From NCBI RefSeq assembly GCF_027484205.1, contig NZ_JAIXUB010000007.1, positions 1-42,363 of the forward strand: a DNA stretch of 42,363 nt, given 5' to 3'. This document shows, piece by piece, positions 1 to 8,197 of the stretch. How positions within the stretch are numbered: the first letter of the stretch is position 1; the number at the start of each line of letters is the position of its first letter. Origin of the DNA: Flavobacterium sp. (GTDB lineage: Bacteria; Bacteroidota; Bacteroidia; Flavobacteriales; Flavobacteriaceae). The position numbers and the translations under genes are program-made. A model generated the notes under the pieces. That model did not search any database and was not told the DNA's origin. It saw only the letters and a program-made list of their open reading frames with translations.

Positions 1-1506
1 AATAGTGCTGATGGTGCTAATTGGGACAGACCAAGAATTTTAATCAATGGAACTCCTACAGTCCTTACGGGATATAATACTTCTGGTTCTAGTACACAAT
101 CAGGAACAATGACAGTTCCGGTTACTGCTGGTCAAACATTTGGTTTTAATGTATTTACTCTTGATAATTCTTTTGGTGCTGCAACTGTTACTTTTAGTAA
201 TTTTGTTGCTTCTGCTACTCCAACTTTACAATGGACAGCAAGCAATGGAGGAACAATCGTAGGTGCGAATAATCAATTAAGCGTTTCGGTTTCTTCTGCT
301 GGTACATATACACTTACAGCAACTAACGGAACTTGTTCAGCTTTTGATTCGGTAGATGTAACTTACTTTGCTACAACTCCGCAACCAACTGTCAATGCAA
401 CTCAATCATTCTGTGATGCTGCAACTGTAAATGACTTACAAGCAACTGGAACAGCTATTCAATGGTTTGTTGCTCCAACTGGTGGAACTGCATTAAATGC
501 AACTGATGTTTTAACTAATGGAACTACTTACTATGTTTCTCAAACTTTAAATGGTTGTGAAAGTATCAGATTAGCAGTTAATGTATTAATCACACCAAGC
601 ACAACAAATACAACTGATGTTTCAGTTTGTGATTCGTATACTTGGGCTGTAAATGGAACAACTTACACTACTTCTGGAACATATAACTTTGTTTCGGGTT
701 GTACTACTGAAGTTTTAAATTTAACTATCACACCAAGTACAACTAATACGACTACAGCTTCAGCTTGTGATTCGTATACTTGGACTGTAAACGGAACTAC
801 GTATACTACTTCTGGAACTTATAACTTCGTTTCAGGTTGTACTACTGAGGTTCTGAACTTAACAATTACACCAAATACAACTAATACAACTGATGTTGCT
901 GCTTGTAATTCGTATACTTGGGCTGTGAATGGAACAACTTACACAACTTCTGGTACTTATAACTTTGTTTCAGGTTGTTCAACTGAGATTTTGAATTTGA
1001 CAATTAATTCTGTTGCTACTCCAACAGGAAATAGTACGCAAACTCTTTCAGTAACGAATACTAATGATGCTACTATTGCCGATATTGTTGTTAGTCCAAC
1101 TAATGTAATTTGGTACGGCTCTTCAGCAGATGCTTTAGCTGGAATCAATGCTCTAGATCCAACTACTGTAGTTACAACAGGATCAACTTATTATGCTGTA
1201 TCTGTTTCAGGAACTTGTTCTAGTACACCACTTGCAGTTACAATTACAGTTGAATTAGGAACAGAAGGTTTCAATAACCTAAATTTCAGTTACTATCCAA
1301 ATCCAACTTCCGATATTTTAAATATTAAATACAGTGAAGTGATTTCAGAAGTAAGTGTTACAAACTTATTAGGACAAGCTATTTTTACAAGAAATACAAA
1401 TAGCACTGAAATTCAAATTGATTTATCATCTTTACCTACTGCAACTTATTTAGTTAAAGTAACTTCGGATGGAAAATCTAAAATTGTTAAAGTAATTAAA
1501 AGATAA
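1..1506 (+). CDS. T9SS type A sorting domain protein, C-terminal part (5' end outside window)
   Basis: The reading frame is open from base 1, so the gene begins upstream; 501 codons are visible. A secreted cell-surface or extracellular protein is inferred. From the N side there is a beta-rich segment, an Ig-like domain of the type common in Bacteroidota surface proteins (SFCDAATVNDLQ and TYYVSQTLNGCES), three nearly identical 46-residue repeats (589-1002) rich in Thr/Asn with paired Cys, another Ig-like unit, and a C-terminal domain of about 75 residues. That domain starts with YPNPTSDILNI and ends in KIVKVIKR, the TIGR04183 type A sorting signal that directs export through the type IX system and anchoring at the surface. 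No catalytic domain is visible in this part, so the function is unknown; adhesion is a guess. A strong hairpin terminator follows. Confidence 0.9.
   Translation, partial: NSADGANWDRPRILINGTPTVLTGYNTSGSSTQSGTMTVPVTAGQTFGFNVFTLDNSFGAATVTFSNFVASATPTLQWTASNGGTIVGANNQLSVSVSSAGTYTLTATNGTCSAFDSVDVTYFATTPQPTVNATQSFCDAATVNDLQATGTAIQWFVAPTGGTALNATDVLTNGTTYYVSQTLNGCESIRLAVNVLITPSTTNTTDVSVCDSYTWAVNGTTYTTSGTYNFVSGCTTEVLNLTITPSTTNTTTASACDSYTWTVNGTTYTTSGTYNFVSGCTTEVLNLTITPNTTNTTDVAACNSYTWAVNGTTYTTSGTYNFVSGCSTEILNLTINSVATPTGNSTQTLSVTNTNDATIADIVVSPTNVIWYGSSADALAGINALDPTTVVTTGSTYYAVSVSGTCSSTPLAVTITVELGTEGFNNLNFSYYPNPTSDILNIKYSEVISEVSVTNLLGQAIFTRNTNSTEIQIDLSSLPTATYLVKVTSDGKSKIVKVIKR
589..1002 (+). repeat. Three tandem 138-bp coding repeats
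   Basis: Units begin at 589, 727 and 865, exactly 138 bp (46 codons) apart, each encoding a copy with the cores CDSYTW (CNSYTW in the third), VNGTTYTTSGTYNF and VSGC. Two Cys per unit are conserved. Differences are mostly silent or conservative, so the copies are recently expanded or homogenised. Confidence 0.93.
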
Positions 1507-1527
1507 TATTTAATTATTTAAATTATA

Positions 1528-1557
1528 AAAGACCGTCGGTAATGACGGTCTTTTTTT
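1528..1557 (+). terminator. Rho-independent terminator
   Basis: Perfect 10-bp stem AAAGACCGTC / GACGGTCTTT with a 6-nt loop, followed by a T run, 22 bp after the stop of the T9SS protein. The A-rich other side means it could also act on the convergent nuclease transcript. Confidence 0.9.
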
Positions 1558-1653
1558 ATTATTCAAATAGATTAAATGAATTAGGAAAATAAAAGAAAAT
1601 TTTCACCAATTAGGAAAACGTTTTAAACATACTTATGTTAATACAAAACTTTA

Positions 1654-3618
1654 TTACTCTACAACTATTTTCTTTGTAACAGATTTTGAATCGGAAGTTA
1701 TTTTAGCAAAGTAAATTCCACTTGACCAATTAGTTTGGATTTGGTTAATTCCAACAAATTTTGATTCATATATTTTTGAACCTAAACTATTATAAACTTC
1801 AACCGAATACTCAGAATCTAATCCAGAAATTGTAATTTCTCCTTTACTAGGATTTGGATAAATAACAACTTTAATATCTTCAAAACTTGAATTTGAAAGG
1901 TTAGAAAACCAAGGTTGACCTGCATTTGCACCCCAAATATAATCAGCCAAATTTGGATAATCAATAAAAGGATTTCGGTTATATTGCCAAGTATAAATGT
2001 AATTATTTCTATTCATCTCAAAATCATCTTTTGGATCTAAAGTATTCCATGATAATAAAGATGCTAAATCTCCTAATTGACCAACAGTTGAATCAGGAAT
2101 ATCGCCATTTACAACACTCAAAGCATTATAACGAACAGCCATATAAAAAACAGCACGAGCAACATCTCCTTTCCAAGAGCTTTGATTTCCGCTTGGACCA
2201 TTGTATCCTGTCAAACCATAATCTTTATTATTTCTAATACTATTTTCTGGACCATCTTCTGCTCGAATATGATGTGCATCTGCATGTCCAGCAATAATAT
2301 CATTTGCGTTTGTTGGTAGCCAAACTCCTATTCCATCTGCCACTTCAGAAGTTCCATCAGTGAAACCACCTCGTGATTGAGGATAAATATGTTCTCTATT
2401 CCACTTTCCTGTATTGTTACTAGAAGTTTGAAAATCAAATTTGGCCTTTGGAGATTCTACATACATCAACCAAACTTGATTACTATTTAATGGATTTTGA
2501 TCAGCCACTTTTAAAATATCAACAATATCACCATAATTGTGTGCTCGTACTACAGAAGGATTTGCAATAATATCTTGTAAACCTTGTTTTAAAGCTGCAC
2601 CTGAAAGTCCTTCAATTGAAGCATAATATCCTGTTGGCGCTGTGCTAGAAACTAAACCATAAGTAGGATTTAAAGGTGTTCCAAATGGCAATGTATAGAA
2701 ATCATTATCAATGACTCTAACTTCAATTTCATCATTTAATCTGTTGTATTGAGAAGGAAGAACTCCAAATTTTACTTTTGCTAATTCATCTCCTTCATCT
2801 AAAACATCATCAACAAGAGTAATAGTTGTATTAAAAGTATTTGAGCCTGTTGGTATAAAAACAGAGGTATTTCCTGTAAAATCTGATGTATTGAATGTAC
2901 TATTATTTAAGGAAAAATTAAAATTCAAATCAGATGTTACATTGGTTTGAGTAGTAAAAGTAACATTGAAAGATCCAACTTCTGTTGTAGAATTTGTTGA
3001 AACTGTTATTGTAATTCCATTATAAATAAATCCAGTTCCATCATTATTTGCGCCTGGTGTTGGTGTTTTACTTTCATAAGTTCCATCATTTTTCCTTTGT
3101 ATAGAATTTACCGTACTTCCACCTGTTCCAGCACTTTCATTAAGTTGCGTAGTTACGCCTAAAATAGACATCAAACTCGTAGCATCAGGATCGGCTGTTC
3201 CGTAAACTATCGCATTAACTAGATTAACATTAGTGGCTAAAGTATTGTTAGGAAAATCTGAGGAACTACCTAAATATAGAGCAACTCCATCTGGACCATT
3301 TTGAAAAATACTTTCAGGCAAAAATTTATCAGGAACGGGTGAAACCAGTTGATTTCCGATAGTAAAAATTCCATTAACATCTGTTGTATAACCATCTAAA
3401 TCGATGACATAATAACTTAAATTAATTTGCGAACCTGTTCCGTTATACAAAACTAAAACGTAGCCATCAAGTGGAAAAAAAGCAGTTGACGATTTTAACT
3501 CTATAAACTCTTTATCATCTGTACTTGGTGTATCGCAATCAAGTTCATTTATGAAAATCTGAGCATTCATTGAAAAGCTACAAAAAAAAACAATTGGGAG
3601 AAGCAGTTTTTTATACAT
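1654..3618 (-). CDS. Secreted endonuclease I family protein with LTD, Calx-beta-like and T9SS sorting domains
   Basis: A 654-residue extracellular nuclease. Residues 1-19 are a signal peptide (cleavage after MNA). Residues 20-190 resemble a lamin-tail domain (IFINELDCDTPSTDDKEFIEL). Residues 200-305 are Calx-beta-like (VDDVLDEGDELAKVKF). Residues 335-560 are an EndA/NucM-type endonuclease I domain with the catalytic WNREHIYPQS (His410 region) and the matching ADAHHIRAEDGPENSIRNN around 446-464. Residues 580-654 form a type A sorting domain (YPNPSKGEITISG). Family knowledge predicts non-specific cleavage of DNA or RNA outside the cell, for nutrient or biofilm DNA turnover. Catalytic motifs look intact. 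It is convergent with the upstream T9SS gene, and a -7-like element (TAACTTTG, 3638-3645, minus) lies just upstream. Confidence 0.92.
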   Translation of the reverse strand: MYKKLLLPIVFFCSFSMNAQIFINELDCDTPSTDDKEFIELKSSTAFFPLDGYVLVLYNGTGSQINLSYYVIDLDGYTTDVNGIFTIGNQLVSPVPDKFLPESIFQNGPDGVALYLGSSSDFPNNTLATNVNLVNAIVYGTADPDATSLMSILGVTTQLNESAGTGGSTVNSIQRKNDGTYESKTPTPGANNDGTGFIYNGITITVSTNSTTEVGSFNVTFTTQTNVTSDLNFNFSLNNSTFNTSDFTGNTSVFIPTGSNTFNTTITLVDDVLDEGDELAKVKFGVLPSQYNRLNDEIEVRVIDNDFYTLPFGTPLNPTYGLVSSTAPTGYYASIEGLSGAALKQGLQDIIANPSVVRAHNYGDIVDILKVADQNPLNSNQVWLMYVESPKAKFDFQTSSNNTGKWNREHIYPQSRGGFTDGTSEVADGIGVWLPTNANDIIAGHADAHHIRAEDGPENSIRNNKDYGLTGYNGPSGNQSSWKGDVARAVFYMAVRYNALSVVNGDIPDSTVGQLGDLASLLSWNTLDPKDDFEMNRNNYIYTWQYNRNPFIDYPNLADYIWGANAGQPWFSNLSNSSFEDIKVVIYPNPSKGEITISGLDSEYSVEVYNSLGSKIYESKFVGINQIQTNWSSGIYFAKITSDSKSVTKKIVVE

Positions 3619-3637
3619 TTTTTAAAAAATTAACATA

Positions 3638-3645
3638 CAAAGTTA
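3638..3645 (-). promoter_or_regulatory. Candidate -7 element for the secreted nuclease
   Basis: On the minus strand this reads TAACTTTG, matching the Bacteroidota TAnnTTTG -7 box, about 20 bp before the start codon at 3618. No clear TTG sits at the usual distance upstream, so it is a weaker call than the plus-strand promoter at 3724. Confidence 0.45.
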
Positions 3646-3723
3646 TTAATAATATAATGATAAAACATGAACATTAAGTTAATTTATAAGTATAACATTT
3701 AAAAAACATATCTTAAAAGTGAT

Positions 3724-3752
3724 TTGATATTGTTAAAATTTGAATACTTTTG
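3724..3752 (+). promoter_or_regulatory. Bacteroidota-type primary sigma promoter
   Basis: TTG (3724-3726), 18 bp, TACTTTTG (3745-3752): a full match to TTG/TAnnTTTG. It also decides the start of the next gene: a TTG codon at 3724 is in frame but lies inside the promoter, so translation must begin at the ATG at 3778. Confidence 0.8.
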
Positions 3753-3777
3753 CACGAATTATTTAATAAACATAAAA

Positions 3778-4941
3778 ATGAAAAAATTAGCATTGTTTGC
3801 ATCCTTATCTATTTTATTATTCTCTTGTGGTAAAGCAAAAGATGGTGAGTTTTTTGTGAGCGGATCTGCAAAAGGCATTGAAAATGGAAAACTTGTAATT
3901 CTTCAAACAATTGATGAATCAGGTATGAATACAATTTCTCTTGATACTGTAAAAGTTCAAAATGAACAATTTGAAATTTCAGGGAAAATAACTGAGCCAA
4001 GTATATATTCATTAGTTTTTCCTAGTCAAAATGGAGCAATCCCTTTTATTGCTGAACATGGAGATATTGAAGTTGAAGTTTATAAAGATAGTGTTCAAGC
4101 ATCAAAAGTTTCTGGAACTTACAATAATGATGAATTTTATAAATTCAATATCAACATTAAAAAAGAGCAAAAAAGTATTCAAAAAGCAATGGAAACTTTT
4201 CAAAATAAAAACAAATCTGCAATTGAAGCTGCTCAAAAAAGTAATGATACCGTTACTTTAAATAAAATGACAAAAGAATTTAAAGATATTCAAAAAAGAT
4301 ATCCTGATTTCTTTATTAATTATGCTGAAAATAATCCAAAATCATTCATTTCTGTTTATATTATCGACGGAATGTTTCGCTCACCTGATGTTGACGTGAA
4401 AAAAGTGGAGAAAATGTATAACAATCTTGAAGATAATTTAAAGAAAACGAAACCAGGTAAAAAAGTTAAAACGAAACTTGATGAATTGAAAGGTATTAAA
4501 AATTCAAATGAAGTTGCAGTTGGAAAAAAAGCTCCAAATTTTTCGGCAAAAACACCTGATGGTAAATCAATTTCTTTAAATGAAAATTTAGGAAAAGTAA
4601 CAATTATCGATTTTTGGGCTTCTTGGTGCAAACCATGTAGAGCAGAAAATCCAAACGTAGTTGCATTATATAATGAGCTACATTCAAAAGGTTTAAATAT
4701 TGTTGGTTTTTCATTAGATGAAGATTTAGCAGCATGGAAAGATGCCATTGCAAAAGATAAAATTACGTGGCCGCAAATGTCTAATTTGAAAAAATGGGAA
4801 TTAGAAACTATAACTAAAACATATAAAGTAGAACAAATTCCAACTACTTTTTTACTTGATGCAAATGGTACAATAGTAGCAAAAGATTTAAGAGGTAATG
4901 AATTAAAAGCTAAAGTAAAAGAACTTTTAGGCGTTAAATAA
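3778..4941 (+). CDS. TlpA-family disulfide reductase lipoprotein with DUF4369 domain
   Basis: A 387-residue lipoprotein starting MKKLALFASL with lipobox LLFSC (Cys19). An N-terminal DUF4369-like beta domain (about 25-130) is followed by a helical, Lys-rich linker and a C-terminal TlpA/ResA thioredoxin fold (about 250-387) with active site WCKPC (Cys284, Cys287) and the cis-Pro segment EQIPTTFLLD. Such proteins are cell-envelope thiol:disulfide oxidoreductases; the natural substrate is unknown. The start was chosen because the further upstream TTG lies inside the promoter. The next gene is a paralog, but a terminator and a second promoter separate the two. The Lys in WCKPC differs from the WCGPC of the paralog and may shift redox potential (inference). 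Confidence 0.9.
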   Translation: MKKLALFASLSILLFSCGKAKDGEFFVSGSAKGIENGKLVILQTIDESGMNTISLDTVKVQNEQFEISGKITEPSIYSLVFPSQNGAIPFIAEHGDIEVEVYKDSVQASKVSGTYNNDEFYKFNINIKKEQKSIQKAMETFQNKNKSAIEAAQKSNDTVTLNKMTKEFKDIQKRYPDFFINYAENNPKSFISVYIIDGMFRSPDVDVKKVEKMYNNLEDNLKKTKPGKKVKTKLDELKGIKNSNEVAVGKKAPNFSAKTPDGKSISLNENLGKVTIIDFWASWCKPCRAENPNVVALYNELHSKGLNIVGFSLDEDLAAWKDAIAKDKITWPQMSNLKKWELETITKTYKVEQIPTTFLLDANGTIVAKDLRGNELKAKVKELLGVK

Positions 4942-4963
4942 TTTACTTCATATTAAAAATATT

Positions 4964-4990
4964 AAATCTCCTTCTTTAGGAGATTTTTTT
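4964..4990 (+). terminator. Rho-independent terminator
   Basis: Stem AAATCTCCT / AGGAGATTT with a 5-nt loop, followed by a T run, placed between the two thioredoxin paralogs. Confidence 0.85.
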
Positions 4991-5002
4991 ATTTAAAATT
5001 AC

Positions 5003-5031
5003 TTGCAATTAATTATTTATAAATACGTTTG
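5003..5031 (+). promoter_or_regulatory. Bacteroidota-type primary sigma promoter
   Basis: TTG (5003-5005), 18 bp, TACGTTTG (5024-5031), a full consensus match 17 bp before the ATG at 5049. The second thioredoxin gene is therefore its own transcription unit. Confidence 0.8.
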
Positions 5032-5048
5032 TATATAAATTAAACATT

Positions 5049-6197
5049 ATGAAAAATCTACTTTTAACATTATTACTCTTTTTTTCTCTAGTTTCATTCA
5101 GTAAAATCATTATTGATGATTGCATCGTCAAAGGTTCTGTAAAAGGATTAAATAATGGAGACTATATTTATTTAAAGGAAAGCAATGACAAACAAGAACT
5201 CAGAACTTTAGATTCAACTATAATCAAGAACGGAAAATTTGAATTTACAATTAAAACAAGTGAGCCAAGATTATGTGTGTTGTTTCACAAAGACATTAAT
5301 GGAATTCCATTTATTGTTGAAAAAGGAATTGTTTCAGTTGATATTACAAAAGATGCCGTAAACAATAGCGCAAAAGTAATTGGTACATTTAACAATGATG
5401 AAATGCAAAAAATTGTCAACTCATCAAAAGTAATTTCTGAAAAAATTAATGCTTTTCAAACCAAAAATATGAGTTTGTATCAAAAAGCATCCGAAGAAAA
5501 AGACGAATCTACACTAGTTAGAATTAAAAACGAGTACGATGCATTACAAGCAGAACATTCAAATCTTTTCATAAATTACGCTGAAAATAACCCAAACTCT
5601 TTTGTTGCTGCTTTAATTTTAGAAAGTCTTGTAGCGAATCCAAATCAAGATTTTTCAAGAGTGACAAAAATTTATAATAGTTTTTCTGAAACTGTAAAAA
5701 ACACAAAACAAGGAAAAAAAGTAAAAGATTTAATTACTCAAATTGAAACACAAAATAAAGCAAAAAGTAATTTAAATATTAATGCTATTGCTCCAGATTT
5801 TTCTGCTAAATCACCTGAAGGTAAAACAATTTCATTAAAAGAAAGCTTAGGAAAAGTAACCATTATTGATTTTTGGGCTTCTTGGTGTGGTCCATGCCGA
5901 AGAGAAAATCCAAGTGTTGTAGCTTTATACAATGAATTTCATTCAAAAGGTTTAAACATTGTTGGTGTTTCATTAGATCAAGATTTAAACAAGTGGAAAG
6001 AAGCGATAGTTAAAGATAAAATTACTTGGACTCAAATGTCAAACATAAAAGGTTGGCAAGATCCAATTGCTAAATTATATCATATAGAGTCAATTCCTCA
6101 AACTTACATTCTCGATTCGAATGGTAAAATAGTTGCAAAAGATTTGAGAGGCGAACAACTAAGAGCTAAAATAATGGAACTTTTGGAGAAAAAATAA
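5049..6197 (+). CDS. TlpA-family disulfide reductase with DUF4369 domain (paralog of the preceding gene)
   Basis: A 382-residue protein with the same architecture as its upstream neighbour: DUF4369-like N-terminal domain, helical linker with a shared INYAENNP segment, then a thioredoxin fold with WCGPC (Cys280, Cys283), a shared DFWASWC approach and the cis-Pro segment ESIPQTYILD. Unlike the neighbour it has no Cys at the signal-peptide end (LVSFSKIII), so it is predicted to be soluble in the periplasm rather than lipid-anchored. Role: envelope thiol-disulfide exchange, partner unknown. A tandem duplication with different anchoring is the simplest reading. Confidence 0.9.
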   Translation: MKNLLLTLLLFFSLVSFSKIIIDDCIVKGSVKGLNNGDYIYLKESNDKQELRTLDSTIIKNGKFEFTIKTSEPRLCVLFHKDINGIPFIVEKGIVSVDITKDAVNNSAKVIGTFNNDEMQKIVNSSKVISEKINAFQTKNMSLYQKASEEKDESTLVRIKNEYDALQAEHSNLFINYAENNPNSFVAALILESLVANPNQDFSRVTKIYNSFSETVKNTKQGKKVKDLITQIETQNKAKSNLNINAIAPDFSAKSPEGKTISLKESLGKVTIIDFWASWCGPCRRENPSVVALYNEFHSKGLNIVGVSLDQDLNKWKEAIVKDKITWTQMSNIKGWQDPIAKLYHIESIPQTYILDSNGKIVAKDLRGEQLRAKIMELLEKK

Positions 6198-6300
6198 GGA
6201 AATTATAATTTGAAATGTAAAAATCTTTTAAAAACAAGAATTTTATTCCATTCATTCCCAAAAGATTAAAATTTATTAGAAAATAATATTTAAAATTAGT

Positions 6301-6330
6301 TTGCAAACATCAAAAGTGTTTTTATATTTG
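6301..6330 (+). promoter_or_regulatory. Promoter of tRNA-Tyr
   Basis: TTG (6301-6303), 19 bp, TATATTTG (6323-6330), ending 18 bp before the mature tRNA 5' end. Consensus match for the Bacteroidota primary sigma factor. Confidence 0.8.
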
Positions 6331-6348
6331 CAACCTCGTTAAGCGAAT

Positions 6349-6429
6349 GGGGAGATACTCAAGCGGCCAACGAGGGCAGACTGTAAATCTGCTGTGAAAA
6401 CTTCGCAGGTTCGAATCCTGCTCTCCCCA
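6349..6429 (+). tRNA. tRNA-Tyr (GTA)
   Basis: 81 nt. The acceptor arm GGGGAGA (6349-6355) pairs with TCTCCCC (6422-6428), with discriminator A at 6429. The anticodon stem GCAGA/TCTGC flanks loop CTGTAAA with anticodon GTA at 6383-6385. A long variable arm (class II, as expected for bacterial tRNA-Tyr) precedes the T arm GCAGGTTCGAATCCTGC. The 3' CCA is not encoded. It is a lone tRNA with its own promoter and terminator. Confidence 0.97.
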
Positions 6430-6450
6430 CGAATGAATAATTCGAAATTA

Positions 6451-6482
6451 AAAAAACGCCAAGATTTCTTGAGCGTTTTTTT
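6451..6482 (+). terminator. Terminator after tRNA-Tyr
   Basis: AAAAAACGC, CAAG, 4-nt loop, CTTG, one bulged A, GCGTTTTTT: a stem of about 13 bp ending in a T run, 22 bp after the tRNA. Confidence 0.85.
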
Positions 6483-6540
6483 AATTTTGAACTGTTTTCA
6501 AAGTGAATCTTTTCCAAATAAACGAAGTTAATCCTAACAA

Positions 6541-6570
6541 AAAAAGTCTAGAAATTTCTAGACTTTTTTT
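6541..6570 (-). terminator. Terminator of the SIMPL/rhomboid gene group
   Basis: A perfect palindrome (AAAAAGTCTAGAAA / TTTCTAGACTTTTT) flanked by T runs on both strands, about 20 bp beyond the stop of the minus-strand SIMPL gene. Confidence 0.85.
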
Positions 6571-6590
6571 TTGCTATATAAGTTTGATTA

Positions 6591-7280
6591 TTATTCTAAT
6601 ATAAAACTAACTGAAACATTAGCATTTACTTCAATTTCACCAACTGCTAAAGTTTCTTGTGACGCACCAGCATCAGCCATTTCCGCCATAGCAGCTTTAT
6701 ACATTGGTTGTGGTGGAAAATAATTAACCTGATTATCCGTAATTAAAAGTGCTTTCCCTACTTTTTGTCCCAAAACTGAAACATAGTCTTCAGCTTTCTT
6801 TTTTGCATCTCTCATAGCAGCTTTTCTAGCTTCTGCTTTGTGCTCTTCAATTTTTGAAGATTTGAACTCAACATGACTAATGTTATTGATTCCGTTGTCA
6901 ACTAATCCCATCATTAATTCATCATACTTTGTAATATCTTTCAATAAAATACAAATACTTTGTGATGCTTGATAGTTATATTTCTTTTTGTCATAATCAT
7001 AGTTTCTATTCAAACTCACATTTGTAGTTTGAAAATCAGTCGATGCAATTCCAAATTTCTTGATGAACTTAACCACTTTATCGACATTTTCATCATTTAG
7101 TTTTTTTACTTCTTTAGCATCTTTACCTAAATTTTCAACACCAAAGTTAATTTCAACTTGATCTGGTTTTACTTTAATTTTTCCTTCTCCACTTACAGAA
7201 ACTTGTGGAATTTGTTTTTGCTCTTGCGCTTGTGTCATTGTTACAAATAATGTAAATAAAATTAATACTGCTTTCTTCAT
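6591..7280 (-). CDS. SIMPL (DUF541) domain periplasmic protein
   Basis: A 229-residue exported protein: signal peptide with cleavage near TQAQ, then one SIMPL domain across the rest (VSGEGKIKVKPDQVEINFGV at the start, EIEVNANVSVSFILE at the end). The family includes BP26/OMP28 and YggE-type proteins, which form oligomers in the envelope and have been linked to stress tolerance; no enzymatic role is established. An internal Lys-rich helical segment contains ARKAAMRDAKKKAEDYVSVL, a hallmark of the family. It is the last gene of a minus-strand group. Confidence 0.9.
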   Translation of the reverse strand: MKKAVLILFTLFVTMTQAQEQKQIPQVSVSGEGKIKVKPDQVEINFGVENLGKDAKEVKKLNDENVDKVVKFIKKFGIASTDFQTTNVSLNRNYDYDKKKYNYQASQSICILLKDITKYDELMMGLVDNGINNISHVEFKSSKIEEHKAEARKAAMRDAKKKAEDYVSVLGQKVGKALLITDNQVNYFPPQPMYKAAMAEMADAGASQETLAVGEIEVNANVSVSFILE

Positions 7281-7326
7281 GATTTCTATTGTTTAGTTTT
7301 ATTTATAATTTCAAAAGTTGTGCCAA

Positions 7327-7974
7327 TTATAATTTTCCCTGTTTAGCCATTATAAATAAAATAATTATTGGAACGGCTAACAAAATAACCATCAATAAAT
7401 TATCTGTAAACATAGATGGAACTTTTAACAATGTTATAACATATCCACCAATCGCTCCGCCAAAATGAGCCGTATGTCCAATGTTATCATTTTTTGCTTT
7501 CATTCCATAAATTGAATATAATAAATATCCAATTCCAAAAAGATAAGCAGGAATTGGTATTGGAATAAAAAACAAGTATAAACTCATGTTGGGTTCAAGT
7601 AAAATAGCTGAATATAAAATTCCTGTAACTGCTCCAGAAGCTCCAACAGCTCGATAACTATATTCATCTTTGTGAAACATCATAGTCAGTAAACTTCCAA
7701 AAATTAAGCTACCTATATAAATTAACAAAAAAGTAAGATTTCCCAGATAACCATAAACAATTGGTGCAAAAAAATACAATGTCAACATATTAAAAGCCAG
7801 ATGAGGAATATCAACATGTAAAAATCCAGATGTAATCATTCTAATTTGCTCACCAGAACGAATACTTCCTACATGAAATTCATATTTTCTAAAAAAAGAC
7901 ACATCGTCAAATCCTTTTAAACTGAAAATTACATTAGCCGCAATTATTGCAAGCATAAAAATATTTAAATCCAT
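7327..7974 (-). CDS. Rhomboid family intramembrane serine protease
   Basis: A 215-residue polytopic inner-membrane protease with about six membrane helices. The catalytic Ser113 lies in GASGAVTG, and the His of the dyad in the last core helix is His170 (TAHFGGAIGG). The conserved HxxxxHLAFNM segment (about 53-63) supplies the oxyanion-side His/Asn residues. It cleaves transmembrane substrates within the bilayer; the substrate is unknown. The length fits the minimal bacterial six-helix form with no extra domain. It lies between the SIMPL gene and a small membrane protein gene on the same strand, separated by about 20-45 bp, so co-transcription is likely. Confidence 0.92.
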   Translation of the reverse strand: MDLNIFMLAIIAANVIFSLKGFDDVSFFRKYEFHVGSIRSGEQIRMITSGFLHVDIPHLAFNMLTLYFFAPIVYGYLGNLTFLLIYIGSLIFGSLLTMMFHKDEYSYRAVGASGAVTGILYSAILLEPNMSLYLFFIPIPIPAYLFGIGYLLYSIYGMKAKNDNIGHTAHFGGAIGGYVITLLKVPSMFTDNLLMVILLAVPIIILFIMAKQGKL

Positions 7975-7994
7975 ATATCTTTTATTATTCTGTT

Positions 7995-8171
7995 TTAAAC
8001 TCTTCCTTTCAAAGCATTAAAAACCCAAGCATTTGCTAAAAATCCAACTCCTGTTGCAGCAAAACCCCAACCCGCAGTTTCATCATATCTAAATGCTCCA
8101 AGTGCAATTAAAATCAAGCCCATTACAATCATAATTAATGTTGCCCAACCAAAAACTGTGTTTTTATTCAT
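7995..8171 (-). CDS. Small two-helix membrane protein (CAL67264-like family)
   Basis: A 58-residue hydrophobic protein starting MNKNTVFGWATL, with two predicted membrane helices (about 8-28 and 34-50) separated by the short charged turn RYDETAGWG. It matches my memory of a small conserved membrane-protein family of Flavobacteriia; function unknown. An ATG two codons upstream (8177) is also possible. Its position between holA and the rhomboid gene suggests co-transcription. Confidence 0.8.
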   Translation of the reverse strand: MNKNTVFGWATLIMIVMGLILIALGAFRYDETAGWGFAATGVGFLANAWVFNALKGRV

Positions 8172-8197
8172 TCCCATAATTCTATTTATTTATTATT

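Noticed and set aside
4356..4748. 130-codon minus-strand frame inside the first thioredoxin gene
   Set aside because: Antisense shadow of a gene with clear WCKPC and DUF4369 features; a similar shadow recurs in the paralog at 5738-5932.
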